The translations under genes were made by a program, and so were the position numbers. Positions 48,601 to 56,462 of a stretch of DNA of 64,000 nt are shown here, piece by piece. Below the pieces are notes generated by a model that did not search any database, had not been told where the DNA came from, and saw only the letters and a program-made list of their open reading frames with translations. Source of the DNA: JBGPLJ01 sp963826145 (lineage in GTDB: Bacteria > Pseudomonadota > Gammaproteobacteria > Steroidobacterales > Steroidobacteraceae); NCBI GenBank assembly GCA_963826145.1, contig CAWGVW010000001.1, positions 682,001 to 746,000 of the forward strand, in the 5' to 3' direction. Within the stretch, counting starts at the first letter, position 1, and each line of letters starts with the position of its first letter.

Positions 48601-48981
48601 TTCGCTGCGGAAGAATTCGACGACCGTGGCGTCGGCCGAGTCGTCAATCGAGATTGACGTGTCGTGGTCCACGCGCACCAGCGTCTCGGGCTGGATGAAA
48701 AGCGCCGTGCGGCTGAGCGGACCGGTGCGAACGACGTCACCGGAGCAGACCGACGTGTCGAGCCGGGTAATCGATGACCAGGTGTTCTGACCAGCGCGCA
48801 GCACTTCCACCGACCCCTGGATCGAGACCACGCGCGCAATTGCAGATGGGCAGGTGGCCGCCACATCCGCGGCGTGCGCAAAGTTTCCACTCGTCGTCAA
48901 ACCGGCGACGAGAATCAAGAGCAGGGGAAACGATCGTCCCCGTGAACTCCCCTGCAGCGCGATCCTACCTTTCGCGTCCAT
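45631..48981 (-). CDS. FecR domain, TPR repeats and outer-membrane beta-barrel protein
   Basis: A 1116-aa exported protein. After a signal segment (FPLLLILVAGLTTSGNFAHA) comes a FecR-like domain at about 45-200 (SIQGSVEVLRAGQNTW, DVVRTGPLSRTALFI, GTEFLVTMRCESAQLAVLEG). TPR-like repeats fill 250-620 (NPLEARARALLGFIHLAQID). The last 470 residues are barrel-like, resembling a TonB-dependent receptor end (FRVLKRRLN, VFLRASLSF with terminal Phe). FecR-TPR proteins are often encoded beside CHASE2 cyclases, as here 126 bp away. Likely an outer-membrane surface sensor or export pore. Confidence 0.8.
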   Translation of the reverse strand: MDAKGRIALQGSSRGRSFPLLLILVAGLTTSGNFAHAADVAATCPSAIARVVSIQGSVEVLRAGQNTWSSITRLDTSVCSGDVVRTGPLSRTALFIQPETLVRVDHDTSISIDDSADATVVEFFRSESLSKTSYGRPECGAGYFITRFPKKFRVKTPFFNAAVEGTEFLVTMRCESAQLAVLEGKVRAAILPSREDKLLTSGQVLSTDGVAPAAIATLIKPTDAVQWLIYYPPLSDATAEADVPAAETCQALPASRNRVCFTQRAEALLRSGRIDAALQSIDSLIALDPASPDTQALRAIVQIANNDKLGALESATAATVADPNAYRGWLALSYAQQAAFQLDSAFASAARARTLDPKSSLLSARVAELLMSLGRNAEAEAAARSAVAANPLEARARALLGFIHLAQIDTKSARADFQTAIELDSFAPLQRLGLGLAIIRDGQLAAGRENIEIAVALDPANSLLRSYVGKAYYEENTKPRNHLAGAQFAQAKQLDPRDPTPWFYDAILDDSRTRPVEALKNLEQSTQRNDDRAVYRSTLLLDQDLAARNASQATIYNEIGFHQLGLEEAARSLAADPANTSAHRFLADIYATAPRYDIARSSELLQAQLRQPLGAPPLQAQLANDLLFKGTFFGPATVGLNEFNPLFIRNGSDLQVFGLVGGDDTYGEQAIFNALHGQVSFSLSQFAAHTDGSRPNNDDTRHQYDGYLQAQLDTDTSVQAEFTSSNRTSGDLQSSFDPTFFVENLRTKDELETQRLGLRHRVNEHDDVLISAIRQDRHATLDIDDPVFPATIVSDQVSWKAEVQYLAAREGFNVIFGANYFQGDSDEQFITPFFTDITHTEPYHINAYGYLYLPGSGRWPEFQIGAAYDDLSSEIGDQVRLNPKIGAIWRLSDRFTLRAAGFRVLKRRLNSDQGLEPTQLAGFNQFFEDDNGAAVESGGIAMDFKLSQRVSGGLQVTRRDIRTALDTGTGIIFADDKETATTGYLYWLPSDRVSVTFEPRYQDFQHGAKFDALRLTELPFALRWFAPSGLWAGLSVTGVKETGEFDGPDGVAVPGSDQFWTVDAVVAYRLPQRMGTISLQGTNLLGEKFQFQEIDPSVLPRYVPEARVFLRASLSF

Positions 48982-49107
48982 CCTGGAATTCCAGTTTGGC
49001 GGGGTTGCCTGTTAGCTGTTCTGATCGACTGCAACTTGACGGTAGTCGCTTGTGATGCAAAGCGCAATACAACTCCTTGTAATGCTTCCGGCTCGCCGAA
49101 GTGTCAT

Positions 49108-51357
49108 CTACTCGACAATGATCGCGCTGTCGCCGGCGGACAATCCGGAGTCCAGTTGCTGGACGAAGAACCGTGTGGGGCCGTCATCGGGAAAGTCGAC
49201 GCGCAATTGCCGAAGTGCGGCGAGTGCGGCGGCAGGCTGCCCGTCCGCGAGTGCTGACATGGCACGCGAAAATCGATCGCAGAGGGTCACCTGAGCCTGC
49301 GATGCCGTCGCCCGGCTCTCCACGAGCTCGTAGAGATGCACGGCGTTCGTCTTGCCACGCAGACGAAAGAGGCCCAGGTCACGCAATAAGCAGTCGCCAC
49401 CGGCATCGCCAAGGGCGGGGTGCGACAGCAGCACGCGGGTGCCAAGTTTCTTGTTCAACTCCTGGATGCGAGTCGCGGTGTTAACTGCATCCCCGACGGC
49501 GCGGTACTCGTAGTGCGTGTGCGCGCCAACGGTCGTCAGCGCCACGCGTCCCCAGTCGACGCCAAAACGGGTTGCCAGGTTGTTGCCCGCGATCTGTGCG
49601 TTGAATACCTGCGCCGCGTCGCGCATCTCGAGCAGCGCATGCAGGAGCTGTAAATGTGTCTGCGGCGAACGGTGCGGCCAGATCGCAAGCATCGCATCCC
49701 CGACGACGTCCGAGACGAAGCCGCCGTGACTCGCGACGCGCCCGAACATCGTCTCGAAGTACCGGTGCAGGAAGTCGGCCAGCTTCTCCGGCGTCATGGT
49801 TTCGGCGAGCGTGGTGAAATTCGCCGCATCCGTCGCTACGCACGCGCATTCCACCGATTCGCTTGCGGCGCCGATCTGCGCCGCGTTTTGCTCGAGCGTA
49901 TCCACGAGCTCCTTCGGGACGAAGTACGTGAACGCGCGCCGCAGTTGTTCGCGCTGACGGCGGGTCGTCAGGAACTTCGACCCGAAAGCGGAGAGCATTC
50001 CCGCCGGAGTTGCGATCAGCATCGGGATGACAATCGGAATCCAGAGATTGTGCGCCTCGAAGAGGTAGAGCGATGTGCCGCCATACGCGGCGAGCCCGAT
50101 CGTCGTGACGACCAACGCGACGACGTTGCCAAGCCTCTGACAAACGATCGTGGCAATCAGCCCGCTCAGGGAGATCAGGACCGCCCACCAACCGAGAGCC
50201 AGACGACGGATGCTGCTGTCTTCGAGCAGATTGGCGAATGCCGTCGCGGCAATTTCGACGCCACTCAGGTCGACGTGGCCATCGGAGGAGAATGCAGTGG
50301 CAAAGTGCTCGATCTCCTCGGCCTGCGTGCCCTCCGCGTAACCGACGAATACGGCTCGCCCCTTGACGAGCAACGCGAGCTTGTCGAGTGCGATCTCGAG
50401 AATCCGATCGTAGGAAACTGTCGGAATCGTTCCGGCAGGGCCGTAGAAGTTCAGCGTACGGGTGCCGTCACCCACATACATCGAGACCAGTGCGCGGACC
50501 TGAGCCGCGCCGGGTTGCCTCGAATCAGCACGAACCTGCTTGTGGGTACCGCGGGCGTCGCGTAGTAGCTGGCGGATCAACAGGCACGAGGCTTGCAATT
50601 CGCGCCGCTCTCTCAGGTCGTCGGGCGTTTTTGGCAGGAGCGCCGAGTCCTGCACGAGCGGCGCAAGCGCTGCAATGAGGCCCGGATACGAATCGAGCGC
50701 GAATGCCTGCAGCGCAATCGTAGGGAGTGTCGGTGTGATCCGACCGGATTCCTTGAATGCGATGAATCGATCCACGCGACGGTCCTGTGCGGGCACGATC
50801 GGAAATGGCGCAGAGCCGAGCGCCGCATGCGCGATCGACGGACTGACGTCGGCCAGGACCTCGTCGCCGCCGGCCATTTCGATCCGCTGTGCGATGACAA
50901 CCCGACTGCTGGCGACCAACGCGCCGGCCAGCACCTCGTCCTGCCATGCGTTCAGGTCCCCGGATGCGCCCGGCAGTGGCGGACGCTGTCGGAAGAGGAC
51001 GTCAAATGCAATGACTCGCGCGCCTGCGTCGGTGAGCTTCCTTACGAGCAGTGCGTGCAAGCACCGCGGCCATCGTGAAGGCATGGACGGCAGACTGACA
51101 TGCGTCGGCGGCGCAGGGCCGACGACGAGGTCCTGGCATTGCTGGAAGCGCTGGGGGTCGCTCGGCAGCGCGATGTTGGCGGCCGCCTGCCGATTCATGG
51201 TGACGATGACAACGCCCGAGGGCGGATCGACAGGCCCACGCAACTTGAAAAGCCATCGCAGGCCGACGTCCGGCTCGAGGCTCCGAATGGGACCGACCCA
51301 GAGGAGCGCCGCGCAAAGTGTGCCGACCAGACTGCCCGAGCCCAAAGCCTTCCACAT
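49108..51357 (-). CDS. CHASE2-domain adenylate/guanylate cyclase
   Basis: A membrane class III cyclase of about 749 aa. An N-terminal span is followed by a large extracytoplasmic CHASE2 sensor (ARVIAFDVLFRQRPPLPG, FVGYAEGTQAEEIEHFATAF). Three spans lie near WWAVLISLSGLIATIVC, then the linker FVPKELVDTLE and the cyclase: metal Asp in VATDAANFTTLAE, second Asp in VGDAMLAIWP, and Asn/Arg in GDAVNTATRIQELN. Catalytic residues look complete. The start at 51357 (MWKALGSG) is preferred to a GTG at 51477, which would leave only 20 bp to the divergent P3 gene. First gene of the minus-strand cluster. Confidence 0.88.
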   Translation of the reverse strand: MWKALGSGSLVGTLCAALLWVGPIRSLEPDVGLRWLFKLRGPVDPPSGVVIVTMNRQAAANIALPSDPQRFQQCQDLVVGPAPPTHVSLPSMPSRWPRCLHALLVRKLTDAGARVIAFDVLFRQRPPLPGASGDLNAWQDEVLAGALVASSRVVIAQRIEMAGGDEVLADVSPSIAHAALGSAPFPIVPAQDRRVDRFIAFKESGRITPTLPTIALQAFALDSYPGLIAALAPLVQDSALLPKTPDDLRERRELQASCLLIRQLLRDARGTHKQVRADSRQPGAAQVRALVSMYVGDGTRTLNFYGPAGTIPTVSYDRILEIALDKLALLVKGRAVFVGYAEGTQAEEIEHFATAFSSDGHVDLSGVEIAATAFANLLEDSSIRRLALGWWAVLISLSGLIATIVCQRLGNVVALVVTTIGLAAYGGTSLYLFEAHNLWIPIVIPMLIATPAGMLSAFGSKFLTTRRQREQLRRAFTYFVPKELVDTLEQNAAQIGAASESVECACVATDAANFTTLAETMTPEKLADFLHRYFETMFGRVASHGGFVSDVVGDAMLAIWPHRSPQTHLQLLHALLEMRDAAQVFNAQIAGNNLATRFGVDWGRVALTTVGAHTHYEYRAVGDAVNTATRIQELNKKLGTRVLLSHPALGDAGGDCLLRDLGLFRLRGKTNAVHLYELVESRATASQAQVTLCDRFSRAMSALADGQPAAALAALRQLRVDFPDDGPTRFFVQQLDSGLSAGDSAIIVE

Positions 51358-51497
51358 GGCGGGCGAGACGTTAGCACGGAAGGGCGCTGCGATATGCAAC
51401 GTTGTGTCGTGCAACTGACAGAAGTCCACTGCGACAGATCGCAGGATACCTCCCAGCCAGCAACTAGCTGTTGGCACGCAAACACAGGAGCATTTCC

Positions 51498-51683
51498 ATG
51501 CGTCACTTCATTTCTTCAGGTTTGAGAGCGTCGATCAGCGCGGTAGCCGCCGTCACCGTGACGGCACTGACGGTGCTTTTCTTCCAGTCGCCGTACACAG
51601 CGTGGGGTACCCGCACCCAGCCGCCGATCGAGGTGGCAGCGCTGACCATTGCGGCGACCGCTCACGCGGCGAGCGTCGCGTGA
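51498..51683 (+). CDS. 61-aa single-span membrane peptide, family member P3
   Basis: MRHFISSGLRASISAVAAVT, then a hydrophobic stretch to LFFQ and SPYTAWGTRTQPP as in P1/P2, but a different C-terminal tail ending AASVA. ACAGGAG 8 bp upstream is a good ribosome-binding site. It is divergent from the CHASE2 cyclase gene across a 140-bp gap that must contain both promoters, and is followed 59 bp later by P4. Confidence 0.68.
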   Translation: MRHFISSGLRASISAVAAVTVTALTVLFFQSPYTAWGTRTQPPIEVAALTIAATAHAASVA

Positions 51684-51742
51684 GGCGCTACTGGCCCGGG
51701 GGGTGGATGGACCCGACGGCGCACACAAGAAGGAGTACGAAC

Positions 51743-52015
51743 ATGCGCACTTTCATATCGTCCGGTCTGAAATCGTCGGTCTGTTCCGGGGTCGCACTGG
51801 TTCTCACCGCACTCGTTGCGGTCGCGTTCGTCGTGCGAACCCCATACCCCTCCGGCCAGTTGATTCGGGGCGACGCCGATGCATCGGCCTCATCAGGAGT
51901 AGCCGCAGAGGCGCTTGAGCGCGGGCTCGTCTTTGATCGTGACGCTGCTGCGTCCGAGCTGCACCCAGCCCTTTGCGAGCCACGTCTGCAGGTACTGGTT
52001 CACGACCTGGCGTGA
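51743..52015 (+). CDS. Diverged peptide family member P4, tail read through crp remnant
   Basis: Starts MRTFISSGLKSSVCSGVALV after AAGGAG. The SSG-L-K-S start and the hydrophobic span (VALVLTALVAVAFVV) place it in the same family, but the SPYTAW block is replaced by RTPYPSGQ. After about residue 50 the frame runs antisense through the crp remnant to 52015, so the C-terminal 40 residues are probably not original. Functional status is uncertain. Confidence 0.5.
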   Translation: MRTFISSGLKSSVCSGVALVLTALVAVAFVVRTPYPSGQLIRGDADASASSGVAAEALERGLVFDRDAAASELHPALCEPRLQVLVHDLA

Positions 52016-52262
52016 CAGGCCAAGGAAGTTTGCGAGCTCCGCCTGCGAGATGCGCAGAGTGAGCGTGTCCTGGCCGGGCTTGCCGTGTTGCCACACGAGG
52101 TTGAGGAGGCGCTTCGCAAGCCGCGCCTCGGCATCGAGGAGCGCGGCGTCTTCCGCCTGGCCGCTGGTCCAGCGCAGCCGTCGAGCAGCGCGATCTCCCC
52201 GAACGTATCGCCCGGTTCCATGATGTTGAGGAAGATCTCCTTGCCGTCGGTCGTGCCGGCGC
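51893..52262 (-). pseudogene. Chimeric remnant of a Crp/Fnr regulator gene
   Basis: The reverse strand encodes TDGKEIFLNIMEPGDTFGEIALLDG, then after an internal loss of about 130 bp and in another frame GQAEDAALLDAEARLAKRLL, then SQAELANFLGLSRQVVNQYL and KGWVQLGRSSVTIKDE. These match the gene at 55722-56409. The N-terminal third is missing; the break at 52251-52266 joins crp sequence to wzi sequence. Confidence 0.8.
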
Positions 52263-52814
52263 GCCGAATCCGCTTCATGCCCTGAGTCCGACGCCCGCCA
52301 AGCTGCGCGAAGTCGAGATCCGCGCGCGGCAGGACTTTCGGTTCGGCTCCATCGCGGCGTCAGTGGTGTTCGATCAGCAAACCGATGAAATCATGGGCCG
52401 CGACGAACGCGCCGTTCGCGGCTTCCTCACCTGGAGCCGGCGGTTCTCCATCCGCTTAAACGCCTTCAATTTGCGATTTGCGGCTTTGTGTCGTTCACCT
52501 GACAGAAGCCCGCCGCGCCTGACTGCACCATCGCTCGCAGCTGGCAGATACCTGCCGGTGCCGAGCAAACCAACAGTCATAGGAGTGCGAACATGCGTAA
52601 CATCAATTCATCGGGCTTCAGAGCGTCGATCGGTGCGGCGGCCGCGATCACAGTGACGGCCCTCACGGTACTCTTTTTCCAGTCGCCCTATACGGCGTGG
52701 GGCTCGCGAACCCAGCCTCCCGAAGAGGTCGTCCTGAGCGTCCCGGCGCAACAGAACGACGTGCGCAATGCGTGAGCCGTGGCGGCGTGCGGCGGGAATC
52801 GGAGCTGATTCCGC
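52251..52814 (+). repeat. Direct duplication, copy 2 (wzi fragment plus peptide gene)
   Basis: Corresponds to 41168-41730. The first 205 bp are the last part of wzi (PTPAKLREVEIRARQDFRFG, AVRGFLTWSRRFSIR) without any upstream gene, so this is a dead fragment; the wzi stop TAA has become TTA. The leader and peptide gene P2 follow. Sequence is close to copy 1, closest inside the peptide gene. Confidence 0.85.
52593..52775 (+). CDS. 60-aa single-span membrane peptide, family member P2
   Basis: Identical to P1 except Arg for Gly near the C-terminus (NDVRNA). The same ribosome-binding site (TCATAGGAG) and leader are present. Only about three of 183 bases differ from P1, fewer than in the flanking wzi fragment, which suggests selection or gene conversion. 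It is followed on the other strand by the intact tail-anchored protein gene. Confidence 0.7.
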   Translation: MRNINSSGFRASIGAAAAITVTALTVLFFQSPYTAWGSRTQPPEEVVLSVPAQQNDVRNA

Positions 52815-52869
52815 TGCACGTCGCATTTTTTCGCACCCTGCCGGGCGCGCGCAGCCGACGAGGGCTGCG

Positions 52870-53322
52870 TCAGGTGGGACTTGTGCCCCGGTAACGCGCG
52901 AACAAGCGCGAAGCTGCGAAGCCCAATAGAAAAATTACGACCCCACCCCCAATCACCTGCCCGATCGAGAGATTGATGCTTGTATGGCTCGATCGCTCGA
53001 TGATGATGATCGGGTCCTCGGGAAGTGCCGTGCCAGATACCGCGGTGTACTTGAACTCAGTCCCCGTGAAAGCGGCGCAGATCGCGACCTCCCGCTTATC
53101 TTTGTTGGCAGGCGAATCTTTACGGTCAATCGAAATTGGCTCGAGTATCTTCACCGTCCCGGTGGGCGGTTCGCAAAACACGCCTCCCGACACGTCGGTC
53201 GTGATCTTCACTATGTCCGGCGACTTGTTGATGAAGACGATCGTGTCGACGTTCTGGTTGTTTATGATCTTGGATACAGTGTGATTGTTCTTATTGTGGA
53301 TCTGGATTCTTAGCTTCGCCAC
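52870..53322 (-). CDS. 150-aa tail-anchored protein of unknown function
   Basis: MAKLRIQIHNKNNHTVSKII, a predicted beta-rich soluble part (VCEPPTGTV-like FCEPPTGTVKILEPISID, GTEFKYTAVSG) and one C-terminal span (IGGGVVIFLLGFAASRLFAR). No signal peptide, so the body would face the cytoplasm. Its 5' half is AT-richer than neighbours, hinting at transfer. A broken homologue sits at 41700. The 47 bp to the next gene (cyclase-TPR, same strand) leaves open co-transcription with it. No family recognised. Confidence 0.65.
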   Translation of the reverse strand: MAKLRIQIHNKNNHTVSKIINNQNVDTIVFINKSPDIVKITTDVSGGVFCEPPTGTVKILEPISIDRKDSPANKDKREVAICAAFTGTEFKYTAVSGTALPEDPIIIIERSSHTSINLSIGQVIGGGVVIFLLGFAASRLFARYRGTSPT

Positions 53323-53369
53323 GGCAGTCTCCCACCCGTTGTCGGGTTGTTGTTATTCGCCTGACCCCG

Positions 53370-55637
53370 TTACAGCTTCTTTCTCAATTCTCCGAGCTCG
53401 GGCGCGGCCCGCATCAACTTCTCCGGGTATCCCAAATCGCGCGCGCGCTTGGCGTGCGCCAGCGCGGCCGGTTCATCGCCGAGGCCGAGCTCCGCCAGGG
53501 CAACGTAATAGAGCGCGTAAACGTCGCGGTCGCCTTCGGTCACTGCGATCTTGATGGAGCGCCGCGCCCGGTCCTGCTCGCCTAGCCGCGTCGCATAGTA
53601 CGCCGCCTGCGCTTGATTCACCGCATCCTTGGGATTGACGGCCAATTCGCCGTCCGCAAGCTCGAGCGCCCGCCGGTACGATGCCTTGGCCTCCTCGCGC
53701 CGGGACTCAAAGTACTGCGCGTCGGCGAGATTGCCCCACAGGCGATGGTCCGCCGGGGTGAATCCGATCGCCTTCTGGAACATCGCTTCGGCCTCGCGAT
53801 AGCGTCCGAGGTAGTAGAGGACGCTCCCCGAGTTCGAATAGCTCGCGCGGCGCGGTTCGATCGCGATGGATCGGGCGAAGGCGTCAGCAGCCTTGTCGAA
53901 GCTGCCCAACATGAAGTACGCGCCGCCCAGATTGCTCAACGCGTTCGGGTTGTCCGGAGCGAGCTGCGTGGCGCGCTCGTAGGCGGTCGCCGCTTCAGCG
54001 GCGCGGCCCTGCCTGAAGAGGAAGTTGCCATATGCCTGGTGCGCGAAGGAGTAGCTCGACTGCGCCGCAATCGCGCGACGGTAACTCGCCTCGGCATCGT
54101 CGAACTTGTTGCCCGCGGCGAGCGCTTCGGCAAGTCCGATGAGCGCGTCGGGCGACTGGGGCACGAGCGAGAGTGCCTGTCGGTACGATGCCTCCGCTTC
54201 CGCCGCGTCGCCCGTCGCGAGGCGCAAGCGACCGACCGCCATGTGCACCTCCGGTGCCGCGCTGTCGAGCGCTTTGGCATTGGCGCAGGCCTCCTCGGCG
54301 GCCGTCACGAACGCCGGCACCTTTTCGAGCGCAAAGCGCTCGACGCGCGTCTCGCACAAGCCGGCCTGCGCGCGCGCAAAATTGGATTGCTCTGCGAGAG
54401 CGCTCTGGAACAGTTGCTCGGCGGCCTCGAGGGACTTCGTGCTCTTCGGCTGCCTGAGGTACGCGAGCCCCTGCAGATAGAAGTCGTAGGCCGTCGTGCT
54501 CGCGTTCGTCGGCGGCGCCGTCGTGGCCGCATCCGTCTTGCCGAGTATGAGTTCGAGCGCCGTGATCACCTGCGCTGAAATGTCGCTTTCGATGTCGAGG
54601 ATGTCGGCGGACGGGCGCTCGTAGGCATTCGACCAGCGGTTCGAGCCGCTCGCGCCCTCGACGAGCGCGGCGGTCACGCGAACCCTGTCGGCCTGCCGCT
54701 TGATGCTGCCCTCGACCACGTAGCGCACGCCGAGCGTGTCGGCGATGTCGCTCACGTTTTCGTTCTTCCCCTTGAATGCGAATGCCGAAGTGCGCGCCGC
54801 GACGCGCAGCTGCGAGATTCTCGTCAGGCGGTAGGAGATTTCCTCGGACAGGCCGTCGCCGAGATAGTCGTTGCGCGGATCGCCGCTCATGTTGATGAAC
54901 GGCAGCACCGCGATCGAATAAGGGTTGGGGGCGGGAGCATGCGATCCCAGCGCGGCGGAGAGACGCTGTGAAGCGCGTGGTGAAAGGAACTCGCGCAAGA
55001 GGAGTCCCAATCCCACTCCCGTAGCAATGATGAGGACTACCGCCGCCGCGCGCCGCACGCGCCGCGAGGTTGCACGCCGGATGAAATCGAAGGTCTTGCC
55101 GACCAATCCCTCCGGCGGCTTCGGCAGCACCTCGTAGGTCCTGACCGGCTCGTCGATGTTCTTCACCTGGCGCGCACCGGCGTCGATGTAACGTGCGGGG
55201 ACTTTCAGGTGCACCTGGTCGTAGACGGGGCGGGAGATCAGCACGCCACCCGGTTTGGCGAGCGACTGCAGTCGCGCGGCGACGTTGACGGTGTCGCCGA
55301 AGGCGGTACCTTGCTCTTCGATGATGTCGCCGAGGTTCACGCCGATGCGCAGCTGCATGCGCCGCGCGGGCGGGAGCCCGGAATTCTCGGTCTCCATGCG
55401 TTCCTGGATCGCCTGGGCGCAGAGCACCGCATTCACGGCGCTCGGAAACTCCGCCATCAGGCTGTCGCCGACGGAACCGAATTCCTTGCCGCCGAATTCG
55501 CCGACGACTTCATCGAAGATGGCGCGACGGTTCTTGAGCGCGCTGACCGTGCCCTCTTCGTCGGCGCTCATCAGCCGGCTGTAGGCGACAACATCGGCCG
55601 CCAGAATTGCGGCAATCTTCCGGCTATCCCTGACCAT
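53370..55637 (-). CDS. Adenylate/guanylate cyclase with TolB-like and TPR domains
   Basis: A 755-aa protein. Class III cyclase at 5-175 with D15 (AADVVAYSRLM), K51, D58 (GSVGDSLMAEF), N118 and R122 (GDTVNVAARLQ), all catalytic positions filled. A membrane span near 200-220 (AAAVVLIIATGVGLGLLL) is followed by a TolB-N/FlgO-like domain (YSIAVLPFINMSGDPRNDYL, YVVEGSIKRQADRVRVTAAL) and about ten TPR units. This architecture is common in soil proteobacteria; the function is usually unknown. It shares a divergent-free run with the crp gene upstream on the same strand. Confidence 0.88.
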   Translation of the reverse strand: MVRDSRKIAAILAADVVAYSRLMSADEEGTVSALKNRRAIFDEVVGEFGGKEFGSVGDSLMAEFPSAVNAVLCAQAIQERMETENSGLPPARRMQLRIGVNLGDIIEEQGTAFGDTVNVAARLQSLAKPGGVLISRPVYDQVHLKVPARYIDAGARQVKNIDEPVRTYEVLPKPPEGLVGKTFDFIRRATSRRVRRAAAVVLIIATGVGLGLLLREFLSPRASQRLSAALGSHAPAPNPYSIAVLPFINMSGDPRNDYLGDGLSEEISYRLTRISQLRVAARTSAFAFKGKNENVSDIADTLGVRYVVEGSIKRQADRVRVTAALVEGASGSNRWSNAYERPSADILDIESDISAQVITALELILGKTDAATTAPPTNASTTAYDFYLQGLAYLRQPKSTKSLEAAEQLFQSALAEQSNFARAQAGLCETRVERFALEKVPAFVTAAEEACANAKALDSAAPEVHMAVGRLRLATGDAAEAEASYRQALSLVPQSPDALIGLAEALAAGNKFDDAEASYRRAIAAQSSYSFAHQAYGNFLFRQGRAAEAATAYERATQLAPDNPNALSNLGGAYFMLGSFDKAADAFARSIAIEPRRASYSNSGSVLYYLGRYREAEAMFQKAIGFTPADHRLWGNLADAQYFESRREEAKASYRRALELADGELAVNPKDAVNQAQAAYYATRLGEQDRARRSIKIAVTEGDRDVYALYYVALAELGLGDEPAALAHAKRARDLGYPEKLMRAAPELGELRKKL

Positions 55638-55659
55638 GACACCCCGCAGTGCGCGGCGG

Positions 55660-55665
55660 AGTATA
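55660..55665 (-). promoter_or_regulatory. Possible -10 box of the cyclase-TPR gene
   Basis: TATACT on the reverse strand, 22 bp before the ATG at 55637, with GGGGTG between as a ribosome-binding site. No clear -35 hexamer. Confidence 0.35.
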
Positions 55666-55721
55666 GCCCGCGAATGCTGCAGCTGCGCTTACGGTGTAGA
55701 GCCCTTGATTCCTGCGTTCGG

Positions 55722-56409
55722 TCAGCCGTGCACCAGCGTCTTGAGTGCACCTTCATCGCGCACGGTGACAGACCCACGCCCGAGTTGAACCCAGCCCTTG
55801 GTGCGCCAGCCCTGCAGGTACTGGTTGACGACCTGGCGGGAAAGACTCAGGAAGCTCGCGAGTTCCTCCTGCGAGATGCGCAGGACGACTCCGTCATCCG
55901 TTCGCTGCCCGTGCAGTGCCCCGAGATTAAGCAATCGCTTGGCGAGTCGTGCCTCGGCATCGAGCAGCGCCGCGTCTTCCGCCTGGCCGCTGGTCCAGCG
56001 CAGCCGCTCGCCGCAGAGGCGCAAGCAGCTCCAGCGCGAAGCGCGGCTCGTGCGTCAGCACCTCGAGGAAGTGATCGCGACGGATGACGACGAGCTCGCT
56101 CGCAACGATTGCCGTGGCCGCCGCCGTCCGGGCGCCACCGTCGAGCAGGGCGATCTCGCCGAACGTATCTCCCGGCTCCATGATGTTGAGGAAGATTTCC
56201 TTGCCATCGGTCGCGCCGGCGCTGATGCGAACCTGGCCGCTGACGACCGCGTACAGCGCATCGCCGGCGTCGCCCTGCATGAAGATCACGTCGCCGCTCG
56301 CGTAGCTGCGCTGGATAGCGCGCGCCGCGATGCGCCCCATGATCTCCACCGACAGGCCGCGAAAGAGCGGGCTGCGCTCGAGCATCATCTTCGCGGCGAG
56401 TGTCGTCAT
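55722..56409 (-). CDS. Crp/Fnr-family transcription regulator, one frameshift
   Basis: A cyclic-nucleotide-binding domain (SYASGDVIFMQGDAGDALYA, NIMEPGDTFGEIALLDGG) and an HTH_Crp domain (SQEELASFLSLSRQVVNQYL, GWVQLGRGSVTV). The length of 688 bp is 3n+1; removing one base near 56030, between FALEL and LRLCGERLRW, restores one 228-aa frame. The binding-pocket Arg-Ser pair of true Crp is not evident, so the ligand is uncertain. Lying near two class III cyclases, it is a candidate effector. Confidence 0.83.
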
Positions 56410-56462
56410 GCGAAGCGGCGGCGAGTAGACTCGCTCCGCCTCCAGTCACAGGTGTCGCGGCC

